A DNA stretch of 64,000 bases from CAZCVI01 sp964502145. GTDB taxonomy: Bacteria; Acidobacteriota; Aminicenantia; UBA2199. A program made the position numbers and the translations under genes. Under the pieces are notes generated by a model. It was not told the DNA's origin. It made no database searches and was given only the letters and a program-made list of their open reading frames with translations. The stretch is taken from NCBI GenBank assembly GCA_964502145.1, contig CAZCVI010000001.1, positions 124,001-188,000 of the forward strand, written 5' to 3'. Every line of letters begins with the position of its first letter. Position 1 is the first letter of the stretch. Positions 53,661 to 62,370 of the stretch are shown one piece after another.

Positions 53661-54170
53661 TCATGAATGAAGATGGTGGCGAATTTCTAAGTCAAGATCG
53701 TCTACATCCACCTTGCGCAATCCCAGATACGCTGTAAAATGATAGTATAGCAGCAATGCTGGGATATAGAAAAATATATTGGGGCCCGGCAACAATGCTA
53801 GGATAGGGGTAAAGGGAATCACTAAACTTTCCAAGAGTGATAGGAACAACCGTTTGAATTTTTGTTCTTGAATCCAGATTTTAAAAAGATTTTTTGTCCA
53901 GCGAATTCGTCGTTGTGCTGCCTTGGAGTTTTGCCGTTTCTTGCCCCAACTTTTCTTTTTATGTGGCAGGACTTCGATAATGATTTTACAGTCGTAAAGT
54001 TGCGCCATTACCCGTTGTTTGGACAGGTATTGTAATATTTTGGGGGTATGTGTTCGTAATAGAGCGAGTCCTTTTTGCACCCATTTTTTATTGGACGTTA
54101 ATTCTGGGTAGGTCGCCATTTCAAAATGAAAACCGAGCAGGCTTCTGATTTCAAATGTAATCGTGTGCAA
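53661..54170 (-). CDS. membrane protein with C-terminal hydrophobic hairpin
   Basis: 169 residues: a soluble basic N-terminus (about 1-100), then two hydrophobic segments (LFLSLLESLVIPFTPILALL and NIFFYIPALLLYYHFTAYL) joined by PGP. The LPGPNIFFYIPALLLYYHF block resembles proteins annotated as mitochondrial K+-H+ exchange related, a loose resemblance. The gene starts 3 bp after the thioesterase stop and is probably co-transcribed with it. Confidence 0.5.
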   Translation of the reverse strand: MHTITFEIRSLLGFHFEMATYPELTSNKKWVQKGLALLRTHTPKILQYLSKQRVMAQLYDCKIIIEVLPHKKKSWGKKRQNSKAAQRRIRWTKNLFKIWIQEQKFKRLFLSLLESLVIPFTPILALLPGPNIFFYIPALLLYYHFTAYLGLRKVDVDDLDLEIRHHLHS

Positions 54171-54173
54171 TGT

Positions 54174-54575
54174 TTACTCCACCGTCATAAATTTCCCCGT
54201 GGCCGTGGCAATGAGGATATTGTCCGAGTCCGTGATTGAACCCAGTGTTTCGATCAGACGTTTGTTGACTGACGTTATTTTTCCTTTGCTAGTAAAGGTC
54301 TTGTGTAGTAGCGCTTTTTTTTTGAAACGAACCGTTAGTTCTACCGTGGCGCATTTAAAACCGTTGAACTCGGCAGCTTTGATCATCGTTTCATCTAAGA
54401 CCGTGGCGATCAAGCCACCATGCAGGACATTGGCCCAGCCTTGGAAGTGTTTGGGGAAAGAGGTGTGACACATCGCCTCTTCTGTTTCCTGGTTGTAAAA
54501 AAAGGCTAATTGTAGTCCATGGGGATTTGACGTGCCGCAAACAAAGCAAAAATTATCATCGGTGAATTGTTCCAT
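54174..54575 (-). CDS. PaaI-like hotdog-fold thioesterase
   Basis: 133 residues. Conserved features are CFVCGTSNPHGLQL at the start, HGGLIATVLDETMIKAA (HGG and the acidic residue of the central helix) and the strand VELTVRFKKKALL. These enzymes hydrolyse acyl-CoA or acyl-ACP thioesters. Substrate unknown. The downstream membrane-protein gene lies 3 bp away. Confidence 0.8.
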   Translation of the reverse strand: MEQFTDDNFCFVCGTSNPHGLQLAFFYNQETEEAMCHTSFPKHFQGWANVLHGGLIATVLDETMIKAAEFNGFKCATVELTVRFKKKALLHKTFTSKGKITSVNKRLIETLGSITDSDNILIATATGKFMTVE

Positions 54576-54616
54576 TTATACTATATACACCATTTATTGA
54601 AAAGGGTCAAGTGGGG

Positions 54617-54776
54617 CCTGGATTCATTGCCAACTTAATGGGAAGAAGGGGAATGATGGGAATGATGGGAATTATGGGATAAATAAAAAAATTCCCATTC
54701 CTCCCATTCTTCCCATAATTCCCATTCCTCCCACTTGATTTTATGGTACTCTCAAAGAACTGGCTGTGAATTCTGG
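54617..54776. mobile_element. MITE-like element, copy D (160 bp, inverse of copy C)
   Basis: Ends CCTGGATTCATTGCC and the inverse of CCAGAATTCACAGCC. The inner flank TTTTATGGTACTCTCAAAGA is the inverse of the copy C flank. The core hairpin has G-rich 9-bp units (54639-54679) and C-rich units (54692-54733). Length is the same as copy C. A clear target duplication is not visible (GGGG against GGAA). The rest of the 54576-54901 gap holds only the kinase promoter. Confidence 0.85.
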
Positions 54777-54822
54777 GGAAAAAAAAAGAACACAATTCTA
54801 CTGTTTTTCTTTGACTTTTTCT

Positions 54823-54851
54823 TTGACTTTTACCGCATAACCATGTATACT
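54823..54851 (+). promoter_or_regulatory. sigma70-type promoter of the 54902 kinase
   Basis: TTGACT (54823-54828), 17 nt, TATACT (54846-54851), with a ~45-nt leader carrying AGGAAG before the ATG. Confidence 0.65.
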
Positions 54852-54901
54852 TCTTTTTAGTCGCACTCCGTCACATTATTATTTTACAGGAAGAACCATT
54901 T

Positions 54902-56839
54902 ATGAAAAAAAACCTGCATGATTTTTACAAAGTTATCGTCGAAAATATGAATGATGGCTATGCTTTTCAAAAAATTATCACCGATGACGTCGGTGTGGCC
55001 GTGGATTATGAATTTATTGAAGTGAACCTTGCCTTTGAAAAGTTAACTGGCTTGAAGCGTGAGGATGTGATTGGTAGAACGGTCAGCGCTGTTTTACCGG
55101 CTATTAAAAAGGATGGTATCGACTGGATAAACGAATACGGGAAAGTGGCGACTAATGGCGAACGTGTCGAGTTTGAGGGGTATTCCAGCAGTTTGAAACG
55201 ATGGGCCCGTGTTAATGCCTTTTCACCCGCGCCCGGTTATTTCATTACTATTTTTCATGATATTTGTGTGATCAAGGAAACCGAGGAGGAAAGCGAGCTG
55301 TTACATCGCAACCTGATTGCTTTGAGTCCTGATCCGATTGCTATTTTGCAACGTGGGCAGTATCAAATGGTCAGTGATAGTTTTACCCAACTGTTTGGGT
55401 TCACGGTCGCGGATATCCAAGAGGGATTGGATTTCTTTCAATTGGTGCGCGAACAAGACCGGGCTTTCATTTTAAAACGATACGAAGAACGTCTGGCCGG
55501 TGCGGTACTATCTAAAACGATAGCGGTGGATTTGAAAACGAAAGATGGTGTATGGATTCCCTGCGAAACGTCGGCCACGCTTATCCAGTACAAAGGGGAA
55601 CCCGCGCACCTGATTATTATCCGCGATATCACGGAACGCAAACAGGCGGAAGTGGAACGGCAGAAATTAGAAGAGCAGTTGCTGCAAGCGCATAAAATGG
55701 AAGCGATTGGGAACTTATCGGGTGGGATTGCGCATGATTTTAATAATTTATTAACCGTGATCAATGGACATACCGAGATAGCGACGAATAAATTGCACCG
55801 AGATTGTCCGTTGGAGAAAGATTTGCATGCGATTCTTCAGGCAGGTCGACGGGCGGAAAATTTGACCCGGCAGTTGTTGAGTTTTAGTCGTAAGCAGGTC
55901 GTGACTCCCAAGGTATTGGACATCAACGAATCGATCTCCGGGTTGGAAAAAATGATGCGGCGTTTGATTGGCGAGGATATTGGCTTGGAAATCGTTTTGG
56001 ACCCGTCCCTGCCCTGTATCAAGTCCGATGCCGGGCAAATCGAGCAGGTTTTGGTTAATTTAATAGTGAATGCGCGGGACGCACTTTTAACGCGTACTGA
56101 TTCGCCCCAAGAAAGAAGGATTAGCATTGAAACTCTACCGGTTTGCTTGGAAGAGGATTATGTCGCCTCTCATCCCGGTATGGCTACGGGCAAACATGTG
56201 TTGTTAAAAGTCAGTGATAACGGTATCGGGATGAGTGCGGAGACCAAGAGTAAAATCTTTGAACCTTTTTTCACTACCAAGGAGAAAGGCAAGGGCACCG
56301 GGCTGGGTATGGCGACAGTGTATGGGATTGTCAAGCAGAATAAAGGCAGTGTGTATGTATACAGTGAACCGGGATTGGGCACGGTGTTCAATATTTTTTG
56401 GCCAGCTACGGATGAAGAAAGAAGACTGGAACCTATTAATGAGGTTTTTGTGGAAGAGTCAGGGGGAACCGAGACGATCTTATTGGTGGAAGATGATGAG
56501 GCGGTTCGAAATTTTGCGCTTGAAACATTGGAAGAACGTGGTTACCGTGTATTGTCTGCCGCTAATGGCAAAGATGCGTTGCAGTTGATTTATGCCCGGG
56601 ATATACGGATTGATTTGCTGTTCACTGACGTTGTGATGCCGCAGATGAATGGGGTCGAGTTGGCGCAAGCAGTGGAGCAGATTTTTCCTGATTGTAAGGT
56701 TATTTATTCTTCCGGGTATACCGGTAATCAGATCATTCGTAATGGTGAATTAAAAGAGGGGATTCATTTTGTTCGTAAACCGTATTCACCCCGTGATATG
56801 GCGAAAAAAATTCGTGCAGTATTGGATGGCGTGAAGTAA
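54902..56839 (+). CDS. soluble hybrid sensor kinase, PAS-PAS-HK-REC
   Basis: 645 residues, no membrane segment. Two PAS domains (about 5-125 and 135-255) are followed by HisKA with EAIGNLSGGIAHDFNNLLTV (phospho-His near 280) and HATPase motifs NLIVNARDAL, DNGIGM and GKGTGLGMATVYG. A C-terminal receiver (ILLVEDDEAVRNFA, LLFTDVVMPQMNG, FVRKPYSP) ends the protein. This NtrB-like HisKA form plus one receiver is a common cytoplasmic sensing kinase. Signal and target unknown. Confidence 0.9.
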   Translation: MKKNLHDFYKVIVENMNDGYAFQKIITDDVGVAVDYEFIEVNLAFEKLTGLKREDVIGRTVSAVLPAIKKDGIDWINEYGKVATNGERVEFEGYSSSLKRWARVNAFSPAPGYFITIFHDICVIKETEEESELLHRNLIALSPDPIAILQRGQYQMVSDSFTQLFGFTVADIQEGLDFFQLVREQDRAFILKRYEERLAGAVLSKTIAVDLKTKDGVWIPCETSATLIQYKGEPAHLIIIRDITERKQAEVERQKLEEQLLQAHKMEAIGNLSGGIAHDFNNLLTVINGHTEIATNKLHRDCPLEKDLHAILQAGRRAENLTRQLLSFSRKQVVTPKVLDINESISGLEKMMRRLIGEDIGLEIVLDPSLPCIKSDAGQIEQVLVNLIVNARDALLTRTDSPQERRISIETLPVCLEEDYVASHPGMATGKHVLLKVSDNGIGMSAETKSKIFEPFFTTKEKGKGTGLGMATVYGIVKQNKGSVYVYSEPGLGTVFNIFWPATDEERRLEPINEVFVEESGGTETILLVEDDEAVRNFALETLEERGYRVLSAANGKDALQLIYARDIRIDLLFTDVVMPQMNGVELAQAVEQIFPDCKVIYSSGYTGNQIIRNGELKEGIHFVRKPYSPRDMAKKIRAVLDGVK

Positions 56840-56892
56840 CAGGTATTTTTCTTCTTATGTATTTCCTTCTTTTTCACCAAAAAAGAGGGGCT

Positions 56893-57252
56893 TTCTTGGA
56901 AGTGGAGGTATTTTCCCCATGGGGGAGGTCATTTCGTGAAGGTGGAGACAAATTCGTGAAGGTGGAGACAAATTCGTGAAGGTGGAGACAAATTCGTGAA
57001 GGCTGAGACGATTTCGTGAAGCAGGAAGTCATTTCGTGAAGGTGGAGACATATTCGTGAAGGTGGAGACGAATTCGTGAAGCAGGAGACAAATTCGTGGA
57101 GCAGGAGAAATATTCGTTGCAGAGGAGAGGTATTCGTGGAAGTGGAGGCGAATTCACTTACAAGGACAAAAATTCCCTATCGTGAAGCCTATTTCATGTA
57201 AGAGGAACATCTTTCGCTATAGCGGAAATATATTCGCTATAGCGAATATTTC
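56893..57252. repeat. array R2: 18 units of exactly 20 bp
   Basis: Units start with TTC at 56893 and every 20 bp after that to 57233. The common form is TTCGTGAAGGTGGAGACAAA; outer units diverge but keep the phase. Some outer units are dyads: CCCCATGGGG in unit 2 and CGCTATAGCG in the last two. Twenty is not divisible by three, so it is not a coding repeat. It fills most of the gap between the kinase and the Rpn-like gene; the rest of 56840-57410 holds the promoter below. Confidence 0.9.
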
Positions 57253-57342
57253 CTAATAAACTGCTTTAAATGCAGTATCGTCTAAGCATTCTGTTTGCAT
57301 TGCATTAAAAAAAAGGGTGTGGGAGGGTTCTAAAAAATCGGG

Positions 57343-57371
57343 TTGAAATCTTTCACATTTTATATTATAAT
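57343..57371 (+). promoter_or_regulatory. sigma70-type promoter of the Rpn-like gene
   Basis: TTGAAA (57343-57348), 17 nt, TATAAT (57366-57371), with a ~33-nt leader and AAGGA before the ATG at 57411. Confidence 0.7.
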
Positions 57372-57410
57372 ACTCGTGTAGTAGTAAAACAACCCAAACA
57401 AGGAATAAAC

Positions 57411-58262
57411 ATGCTGGCACATCTGGATAATGAAACTGTGTTCAAAAAGGCTTTCACTAATAAGGCGGTCTTTAAAGCGTTTGTCAAAGACATCGTTGGT
57501 ATTGATATTGAAGTGGATAAAATCGAAACCGAAAAGAGATTTAAGCCCAAGATGGGCAATATCGACATGGTCTTTGATATATTTGCCGAATCCATTGATC
57601 AACGGGTGGTGATTGAAATCCAAAGAATTGATTATGACTATAATTTCGACCGTTTTCTTGGTTACTTTATATCAGCCATACTGGAGCAACAGCGGCGCTC
57701 CGCAGATTATACTATCGCACGGCAAGTATATATGATCATCGTGTTGACCGCGCCGTATAAAATTGATCCGGTGACCCACACCATCTTCAAGGACGAGGTT
57801 TTGATCTCCTCTTGCGACCCAAGAAATCTTAAGGATGAATCTATACCGGTATACGGCCATAAATTAATCTTTCTGAACCCCAATTTTCGTCAAGAAATCA
57901 CCCCCCCCAATTATCGGGACTGGTTAGACCTGATCTATGAATCCATCCACAATCCAGAGGATTATAAAGTTAACTTGAATAATGAAGGCATCAGGATGGC
58001 CGTCGAATTAATCGATTTTGACAATCTGGACGCAGAAGAGGTTCGTCAATCAAAAATAAATGAACAGAAAAAGGTTGTCTTAAGACTGATGGAACAAAAA
58101 GGTTTTGAAGTAGGTATTGAAGTAGGCAAGAAAGAAGGTATTGAAGTAGGCAAGAAAGATAGCCAACTGGAGATTGCCACTGCCATGAAACAAAATGGAG
58201 TTGATATTCATTTGATCGTAAAATATACCGGTCTGACACAAACAGAGGTAGAAGCTATTTGA
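57411..58262 (+). CDS. Rpn-family PD-(D/E)XK nuclease/transposase-like protein
   Basis: 283 residues. The nuclease core reads KPKMGNIDMVFDIFAE (Asp) followed by RVVIEIQRIDYD (E-x-Q in place of E-x-K), as in RpnA-like recombination-promoting nucleases. The C-terminus has GFEVGIEVGKKEGIEVGKKD repeats typical of the family and a helix ending TGLTQTEVEAI. It promotes RecA-independent recombination in E. coli relatives. It appears complete, unlike the remnant at 11302-11481. Confidence 0.8.
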   Translation: MLAHLDNETVFKKAFTNKAVFKAFVKDIVGIDIEVDKIETEKRFKPKMGNIDMVFDIFAESIDQRVVIEIQRIDYDYNFDRFLGYFISAILEQQRRSADYTIARQVYMIIVLTAPYKIDPVTHTIFKDEVLISSCDPRNLKDESIPVYGHKLIFLNPNFRQEITPPNYRDWLDLIYESIHNPEDYKVNLNNEGIRMAVELIDFDNLDAEEVRQSKINEQKKVVLRLMEQKGFEVGIEVGKKEGIEVGKKDSQLEIATAMKQNGVDIHLIVKYTGLTQTEVEAI

Positions 58263-58524
58263 TAAAGTGTTTTTGTTTTTGGTTTTCGGGCTATTGTAGA
58301 CGAGACTTCCAGCCGCTTTCAAAAAAATCCAGCCGCTTAATCATTGAAAAAAGGCAATTCAGGTTTATCGGGAAGTTGCTTCGAATTTTTTAAGGCAAAG
58401 TAGAGGGGAATCTATACTTTTTACCACTGCAAGTAGATACTTTAGGATGGAAATAACACGTTTCAGTATAGCAAGTTATGATTGTCCCAAACAATTCTCA
58501 ATTCTCAATTAATTTTTTCACCCC
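58263..58524. other. intergenic gap, no gene seen
   Basis: Contains a short CCAGCCGCTT direct repeat near 58310 and 58330 but no coding frame, palindrome or terminator I can support. Confidence 0.4.
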
Positions 58525-58554
58525 TTGACTTTTGAACCCAAGATGCACTATTAT
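58525..58554 (+). promoter_or_regulatory. promoter of the propeller/helical-repeat protein
   Basis: TTGACT (58525-58530), 18 nt, TATTAT (58549-58554). A mini-ORF ATG (58563) follows by 8 nt and the main ATG by 22 nt. Confidence 0.55.
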
Positions 58555-58562
58555 AATTAATT

Positions 58563-58580
58563 ATGGAAGATAAACTATGA
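58563..58580 (+). CDS. 5-codon leader ORF overlapping the main start as ATGA
   Basis: ATG GAA GAT AAA CTA TGA (MEDKL) begins at the predicted transcript start; its TGA (58578-58580) overlaps the ATG of the next gene at 58577. The same arrangement is seen at 15861-15902. No Shine-Dalgarno is visible for either start. Confidence 0.35.
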   Translation: MEDKL

Positions 58581-61156
58581 TAGAAGCAAAAATAGTAGAC
58601 ATACCCCTGGATGGATTGACCATCGGACGGATCATAAGTTACCCTGGCGCAGATTCTCTTTTTCTTTTTGATACCAAGGGGCTGGAAATGCGGCAAATCT
58701 CTTTATCGCCTGACTTGAAAGTGATCGGAACCCTGTCAGTTAAAGATAAAGCTGCTATTCAACAGATGGATACCGTTTTTTTCGATACCCAAAAGAGCTG
58801 GATGATGATCGCGGATTCATTGGCGAAAAAACTCTTTAAGTTTACGTTGGAATTTTCGGGAAATATTCTGCAATCCATTTCCCTGGTGGGCGATGTGCCG
58901 CTGAGTCCGGGAACTATAATTACTGCTGCCGTGGTATTGCCCGATGAATACGTGCTGCTGGATAAAGGCAACTCGATGATCCGCGGTTATAACAAAGACC
59001 TGGTGGAAATGTATACCGTGGGCAGTCGCATGGGATATATTAGCGAATATGCAGACCAACAAGGGACACGATTGGGTTTTGAATTCCCCGAAGATATGGT
59101 GGCTGTGGCAGATGGCATGAGACTCGTGGTTGCCGATTCTGGGAATAAGCGGTTGGTAGTGCTTCATCGCGAACGCCGGGAGGCACAGGAACGACGCAGC
59201 GAGAATTGCTGGGTGCAGGAGAAGATTATTACTATGCCGGAATATCCTTTTAAGATTCTTGGCTGGGATAAAAAAACCGATAGTGTCATTGTTTCTGATT
59301 TCGACCGCTCTTGGCAGCGCGTTTCGTTTTCACATGGTTTTGTTTGCCAGGATGAATTGACTGTGGCCGTGGATTTTTATCCCGTTATTTATAATTATGG
59401 TGAAACGCAGGGGATAGGCTACGCCTATTGTGCCAGTGAAAGCAACCAGTTGGTGGAGTTGATTTTTAACGACACCTCATTGGAAAAGAGCGCGTCCATG
59501 GCTGGGAATTGGCTTGTATTGCTGAAAATATGCCTGGAACAAAAGAGGGTGCCAGAGGCGCGACAACTGGTGGTGGAACATGGGGAACTGCTGCCAGAGT
59601 ACGTGAAATATGGTCTACTAGGCGATGATTATTTTAAAGATGAGTTGCAGACCTTTGTGGAAAAAACGTTTCGCGCCTCTATGGTAGCCAATCAGGTGTT
59701 GTCAGACGAAATTGTGACATTAGCCCATCAATTTATCATCAAATATAAATCGATTCCTGAAAGTCAGGATATGGAAGCGGCCCATATTGATAAAGAGAAT
59801 ATCCGCCACAACATGTTCTTGAAATTAAAACAGTTTCGTACCCACTTGTATAAAATCGCGGAACTAAACGCGGTGGTCAAACACTATCCGGCGGCCAAAA
59901 CATTGTTGTTGGGCGTGCTGAACACTCGCTTCGAAATAGTTAAAGTTGAACTGCTTGAACAAGCGGCACGGATTGAGAAAAACCTGCTGAACTTTGACGA
60001 ATTGGACATGCTGAAGGCTATTGTCGAGTATTGGCTGTTTAGTGAAGAAGAGGCGGTTGTGTTCCGGGAGAGAAATTATGTGTATCCAAAGTTATTTGGT
60101 GAGAATTTTATCCTGGCCATATTAAAAGATTTTTATTACCAAATTGGCCTGTTATTTTTAGCGCGGCATAAAATAGCGGAGTATATCAAATTTATTGACC
60201 GCGAAATTACCATGTACTCCGATAAAGTCGGCATCTTCAATTCATTTATCAATCAATTGATCAGTTTAGGTAAATATGACGATGTCTTTCGTATGTTAAA
60301 TAAAATGCCGGACCGCAATAAAGAGAATGTCAATTATTTCTTGTACCGGGTTTATCTCGGCCAAGGCGATAAAGATAATGCGTTTTTGCACTTGAAGAAA
60401 GAATTGGAACTCTACCCGCACCGGATGAATTTGATCCCCGACTTGATCCGCTTGGGGAAACTCAGTCCTGAAGAGAGTCAGGGATTCATTGATAAAATCC
60501 TCAACACCTCCGGGCAATCCATTGATCTCTATTTGAATGTGGCAAGAGCCTATCAAAGTATCGAAAATTATGAACGGGCGGAGTTTTACGTGGACCGCGA
60601 ACTGCAATTATTCCCGGAAAATAAAAGTGCCCTGTTGCTAAAAATGGAATGTTTTAATCGTTTTCACACTCATTTACCAAGCACCGATTACTTTTGGAAA
60701 ACCTGGGAAATATTCAAGGGGTTTCTCAAGAGCAATCGGGGTGAGAACACAGTGGGAATTGAACCCTTCATTTTGTTCTTCAGAGTTTTAAATCACGTGG
60801 AAATCGACGCGGCGGGAATCAAGGAACTAATCGGCTTGCGAGACTCAATCAATGTGAATTCTTTTAAAAAAGAGCTGAATGCGTATCTCTCTTTTTTGAT
60901 CCATTGCCTGCAAAAAAATAGTCAGAACGGGGAGCTTCCCGCACTAGAAAGATATGATGCCCAAGTGTATCTTTCCAGTTATGCCACGCGGACATTGGCC
61001 TATGATTTTTTCCTGGCGCGAGCCACCACATTAAAAAACCAGGGCCTTTGGGAAGAGATGTTTGTCTTGCTGGAGAATATATTAAAATATAATCCCGGAG
61101 ATAAAAGGGTTTTTTCTTTTCTGGATGCTCTGGTTGGAAATGAGAATTCTGGTTAA
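58577..61156 (+). CDS. cytoplasmic beta-propeller plus helical (TPR-like) repeat protein
   Basis: 859 residues without a signal peptide. The first ~290 look like NHL/propeller repeats (SLFLFDTKGLEMRQISLSP, MRLVVADSGNKRLVVLHRE). The remainder is helical with TPR-like spacing (YFLYRVYLGQGDKDNAFLHL, YERAEFYVDRELQLFPENKS). This architecture suggests a scaffold; no catalytic motif is visible. It could serve the sugar cluster downstream, but the gap and separate promoter argue for independence. The start is set by the ATGA overlap with a 5-codon ORF. Confidence 0.6.
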   Translation: MIEAKIVDIPLDGLTIGRIISYPGADSLFLFDTKGLEMRQISLSPDLKVIGTLSVKDKAAIQQMDTVFFDTQKSWMMIADSLAKKLFKFTLEFSGNILQSISLVGDVPLSPGTIITAAVVLPDEYVLLDKGNSMIRGYNKDLVEMYTVGSRMGYISEYADQQGTRLGFEFPEDMVAVADGMRLVVADSGNKRLVVLHRERREAQERRSENCWVQEKIITMPEYPFKILGWDKKTDSVIVSDFDRSWQRVSFSHGFVCQDELTVAVDFYPVIYNYGETQGIGYAYCASESNQLVELIFNDTSLEKSASMAGNWLVLLKICLEQKRVPEARQLVVEHGELLPEYVKYGLLGDDYFKDELQTFVEKTFRASMVANQVLSDEIVTLAHQFIIKYKSIPESQDMEAAHIDKENIRHNMFLKLKQFRTHLYKIAELNAVVKHYPAAKTLLLGVLNTRFEIVKVELLEQAARIEKNLLNFDELDMLKAIVEYWLFSEEEAVVFRERNYVYPKLFGENFILAILKDFYYQIGLLFLARHKIAEYIKFIDREITMYSDKVGIFNSFINQLISLGKYDDVFRMLNKMPDRNKENVNYFLYRVYLGQGDKDNAFLHLKKELELYPHRMNLIPDLIRLGKLSPEESQGFIDKILNTSGQSIDLYLNVARAYQSIENYERAEFYVDRELQLFPENKSALLLKMECFNRFHTHLPSTDYFWKTWEIFKGFLKSNRGENTVGIEPFILFFRVLNHVEIDAAGIKELIGLRDSINVNSFKKELNAYLSFLIHCLQKNSQNGELPALERYDAQVYLSSYATRTLAYDFFLARATTLKNQGLWEEMFVLLENILKYNPGDKRVFSFLDALVGNENSG

Positions 61157-61386
61157 ACAGAATTGCGCTCTATAAATATCCGAAATCCGCTTCTGTATTG
61201 GAAGGAAAAAGTAAAATTATTTTTCTTTTCTTCCGATATATAATAGTTGTAATAGTTAAAGTTGTTTTTAATGAGGAATAAAAATATTGTTTTAGTTGGC
61301 CTGAACTCCCCCCACTGGCGGAAGCCTGTCCGGTGGGTGTGGATGGATTAATAATTAGATTATTGGCAAAACTATGGAGAAACCCT
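61157..61386. other. gap before the sugar cluster with a GC-rich hairpin
   Basis: CCCACTGG and CCGGTGGG around 61310-61338 form an 8-bp stem (one G-T pair) with a ~11-nt loop. No gene is visible. Confidence 0.35.
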
Positions 61387-62370
61387 GTGATTCTTAAAGG
61401 AAAAAAAATACTGGTTATTGGTGGTGCGGGTTTTATTGGTTCCCATGTGGTGGATGAATTGCTCAAAGAGGATGTGGCAGAAATCGTGATATATGACAAT
61501 TTCAGTCGGGGCAGTTACGATAATATCGTGGACGTCTTAAAAGACAAAAGGGTGAGGGTTTTTGAACTGGGCGGGGATATCCTTCATACCGATATTTTAA
61601 ATGAGGCGGTAAAAGGGAAAGATGTGGTGTTCCACTTGGCTGCGCTCTGGTTATTGCATTGTCATGAATATCCCAGGAGCGCTTTTCATGTGAATATTGA
61701 GGGTACATTTAATGTATTGGAAGCCTGTGTGCGGCACAATGTTAAAAAATTGATTTATTCTTCTTCAGCCTCTGTTTATGGCGATGCTGTTGAATTACCG
61801 ATGACAGAAGATCATGTTTATAACAATAAGACCTTTTATGGGGCGACCAAGATTGCAGGCGAGCATATGTGCCGCTCTTTTTATCATCGTTATGGTCTGA
61901 ATTATGTGGGGCTGCGTTATATGAATGTTTACGGGGCACGGCAGGATTATAAAGGAGCATATATCGCCGTGATTATGAAGATGTTAGATCGACTGGATAA
62001 CGGCTTGGCACCGCTGGTGTTTGGTGATGGCAGCCAGTCCTATGATTTTATTTATGTCTCCGATGTCGCGCGGGCTAATATTTGCGCCTTAAAATCGGAA
62101 GCGATGGATGCCTGTTATAATGTCGGTTCAGGTATTCAAACCTCTATTAAAGAACTGGCGGAAGTGGTTTTAAAGATCACGGGCAGCAACCTGGAAATTC
62201 AATACGAACCGGCAGGACAAACCTTTGTTACCAATCGTATCGGTGATGCGCGACGGGCTGAGAAAGAGTTGGGCTTTAAATATAAGGTGGAAATTCCTGA
62301 AGGTTTGCACCAATTGATTGAGTGGCGCGACAGTCACAAAGAGCTGGTCGCGCAAAGAAGAAACAAGTGA
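61387..62370 (+). CDS. NAD-dependent sugar-nucleotide epimerase/dehydratase
   Basis: 327 residues of the extended SDR fold: GGAGFIGSHVVDELL near residue 10, YDNFSRGSYDNIVDVL, the SSSASVYG block and the catalytic Tyr-x3-Lys in FYGATKIAGEH. It probably interconverts UDP- or dTDP-sugars for cell-surface polysaccharide. I chose GTG 61387, with GGAG 7 nt upstream; a GTG 18 codons earlier lacks a ribosome-binding site. Its stop overlaps the next gene as GTGA. Confidence 0.8.
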   Translation: MILKGKKILVIGGAGFIGSHVVDELLKEDVAEIVIYDNFSRGSYDNIVDVLKDKRVRVFELGGDILHTDILNEAVKGKDVVFHLAALWLLHCHEYPRSAFHVNIEGTFNVLEACVRHNVKKLIYSSSASVYGDAVELPMTEDHVYNNKTFYGATKIAGEHMCRSFYHRYGLNYVGLRYMNVYGARQDYKGAYIAVIMKMLDRLDNGLAPLVFGDGSQSYDFIYVSDVARANICALKSEAMDACYNVGSGIQTSIKELAEVVLKITGSNLEIQYEPAGQTFVTNRIGDARRAEKELGFKYKVEIPEGLHQLIEWRDSHKELVAQRRNK

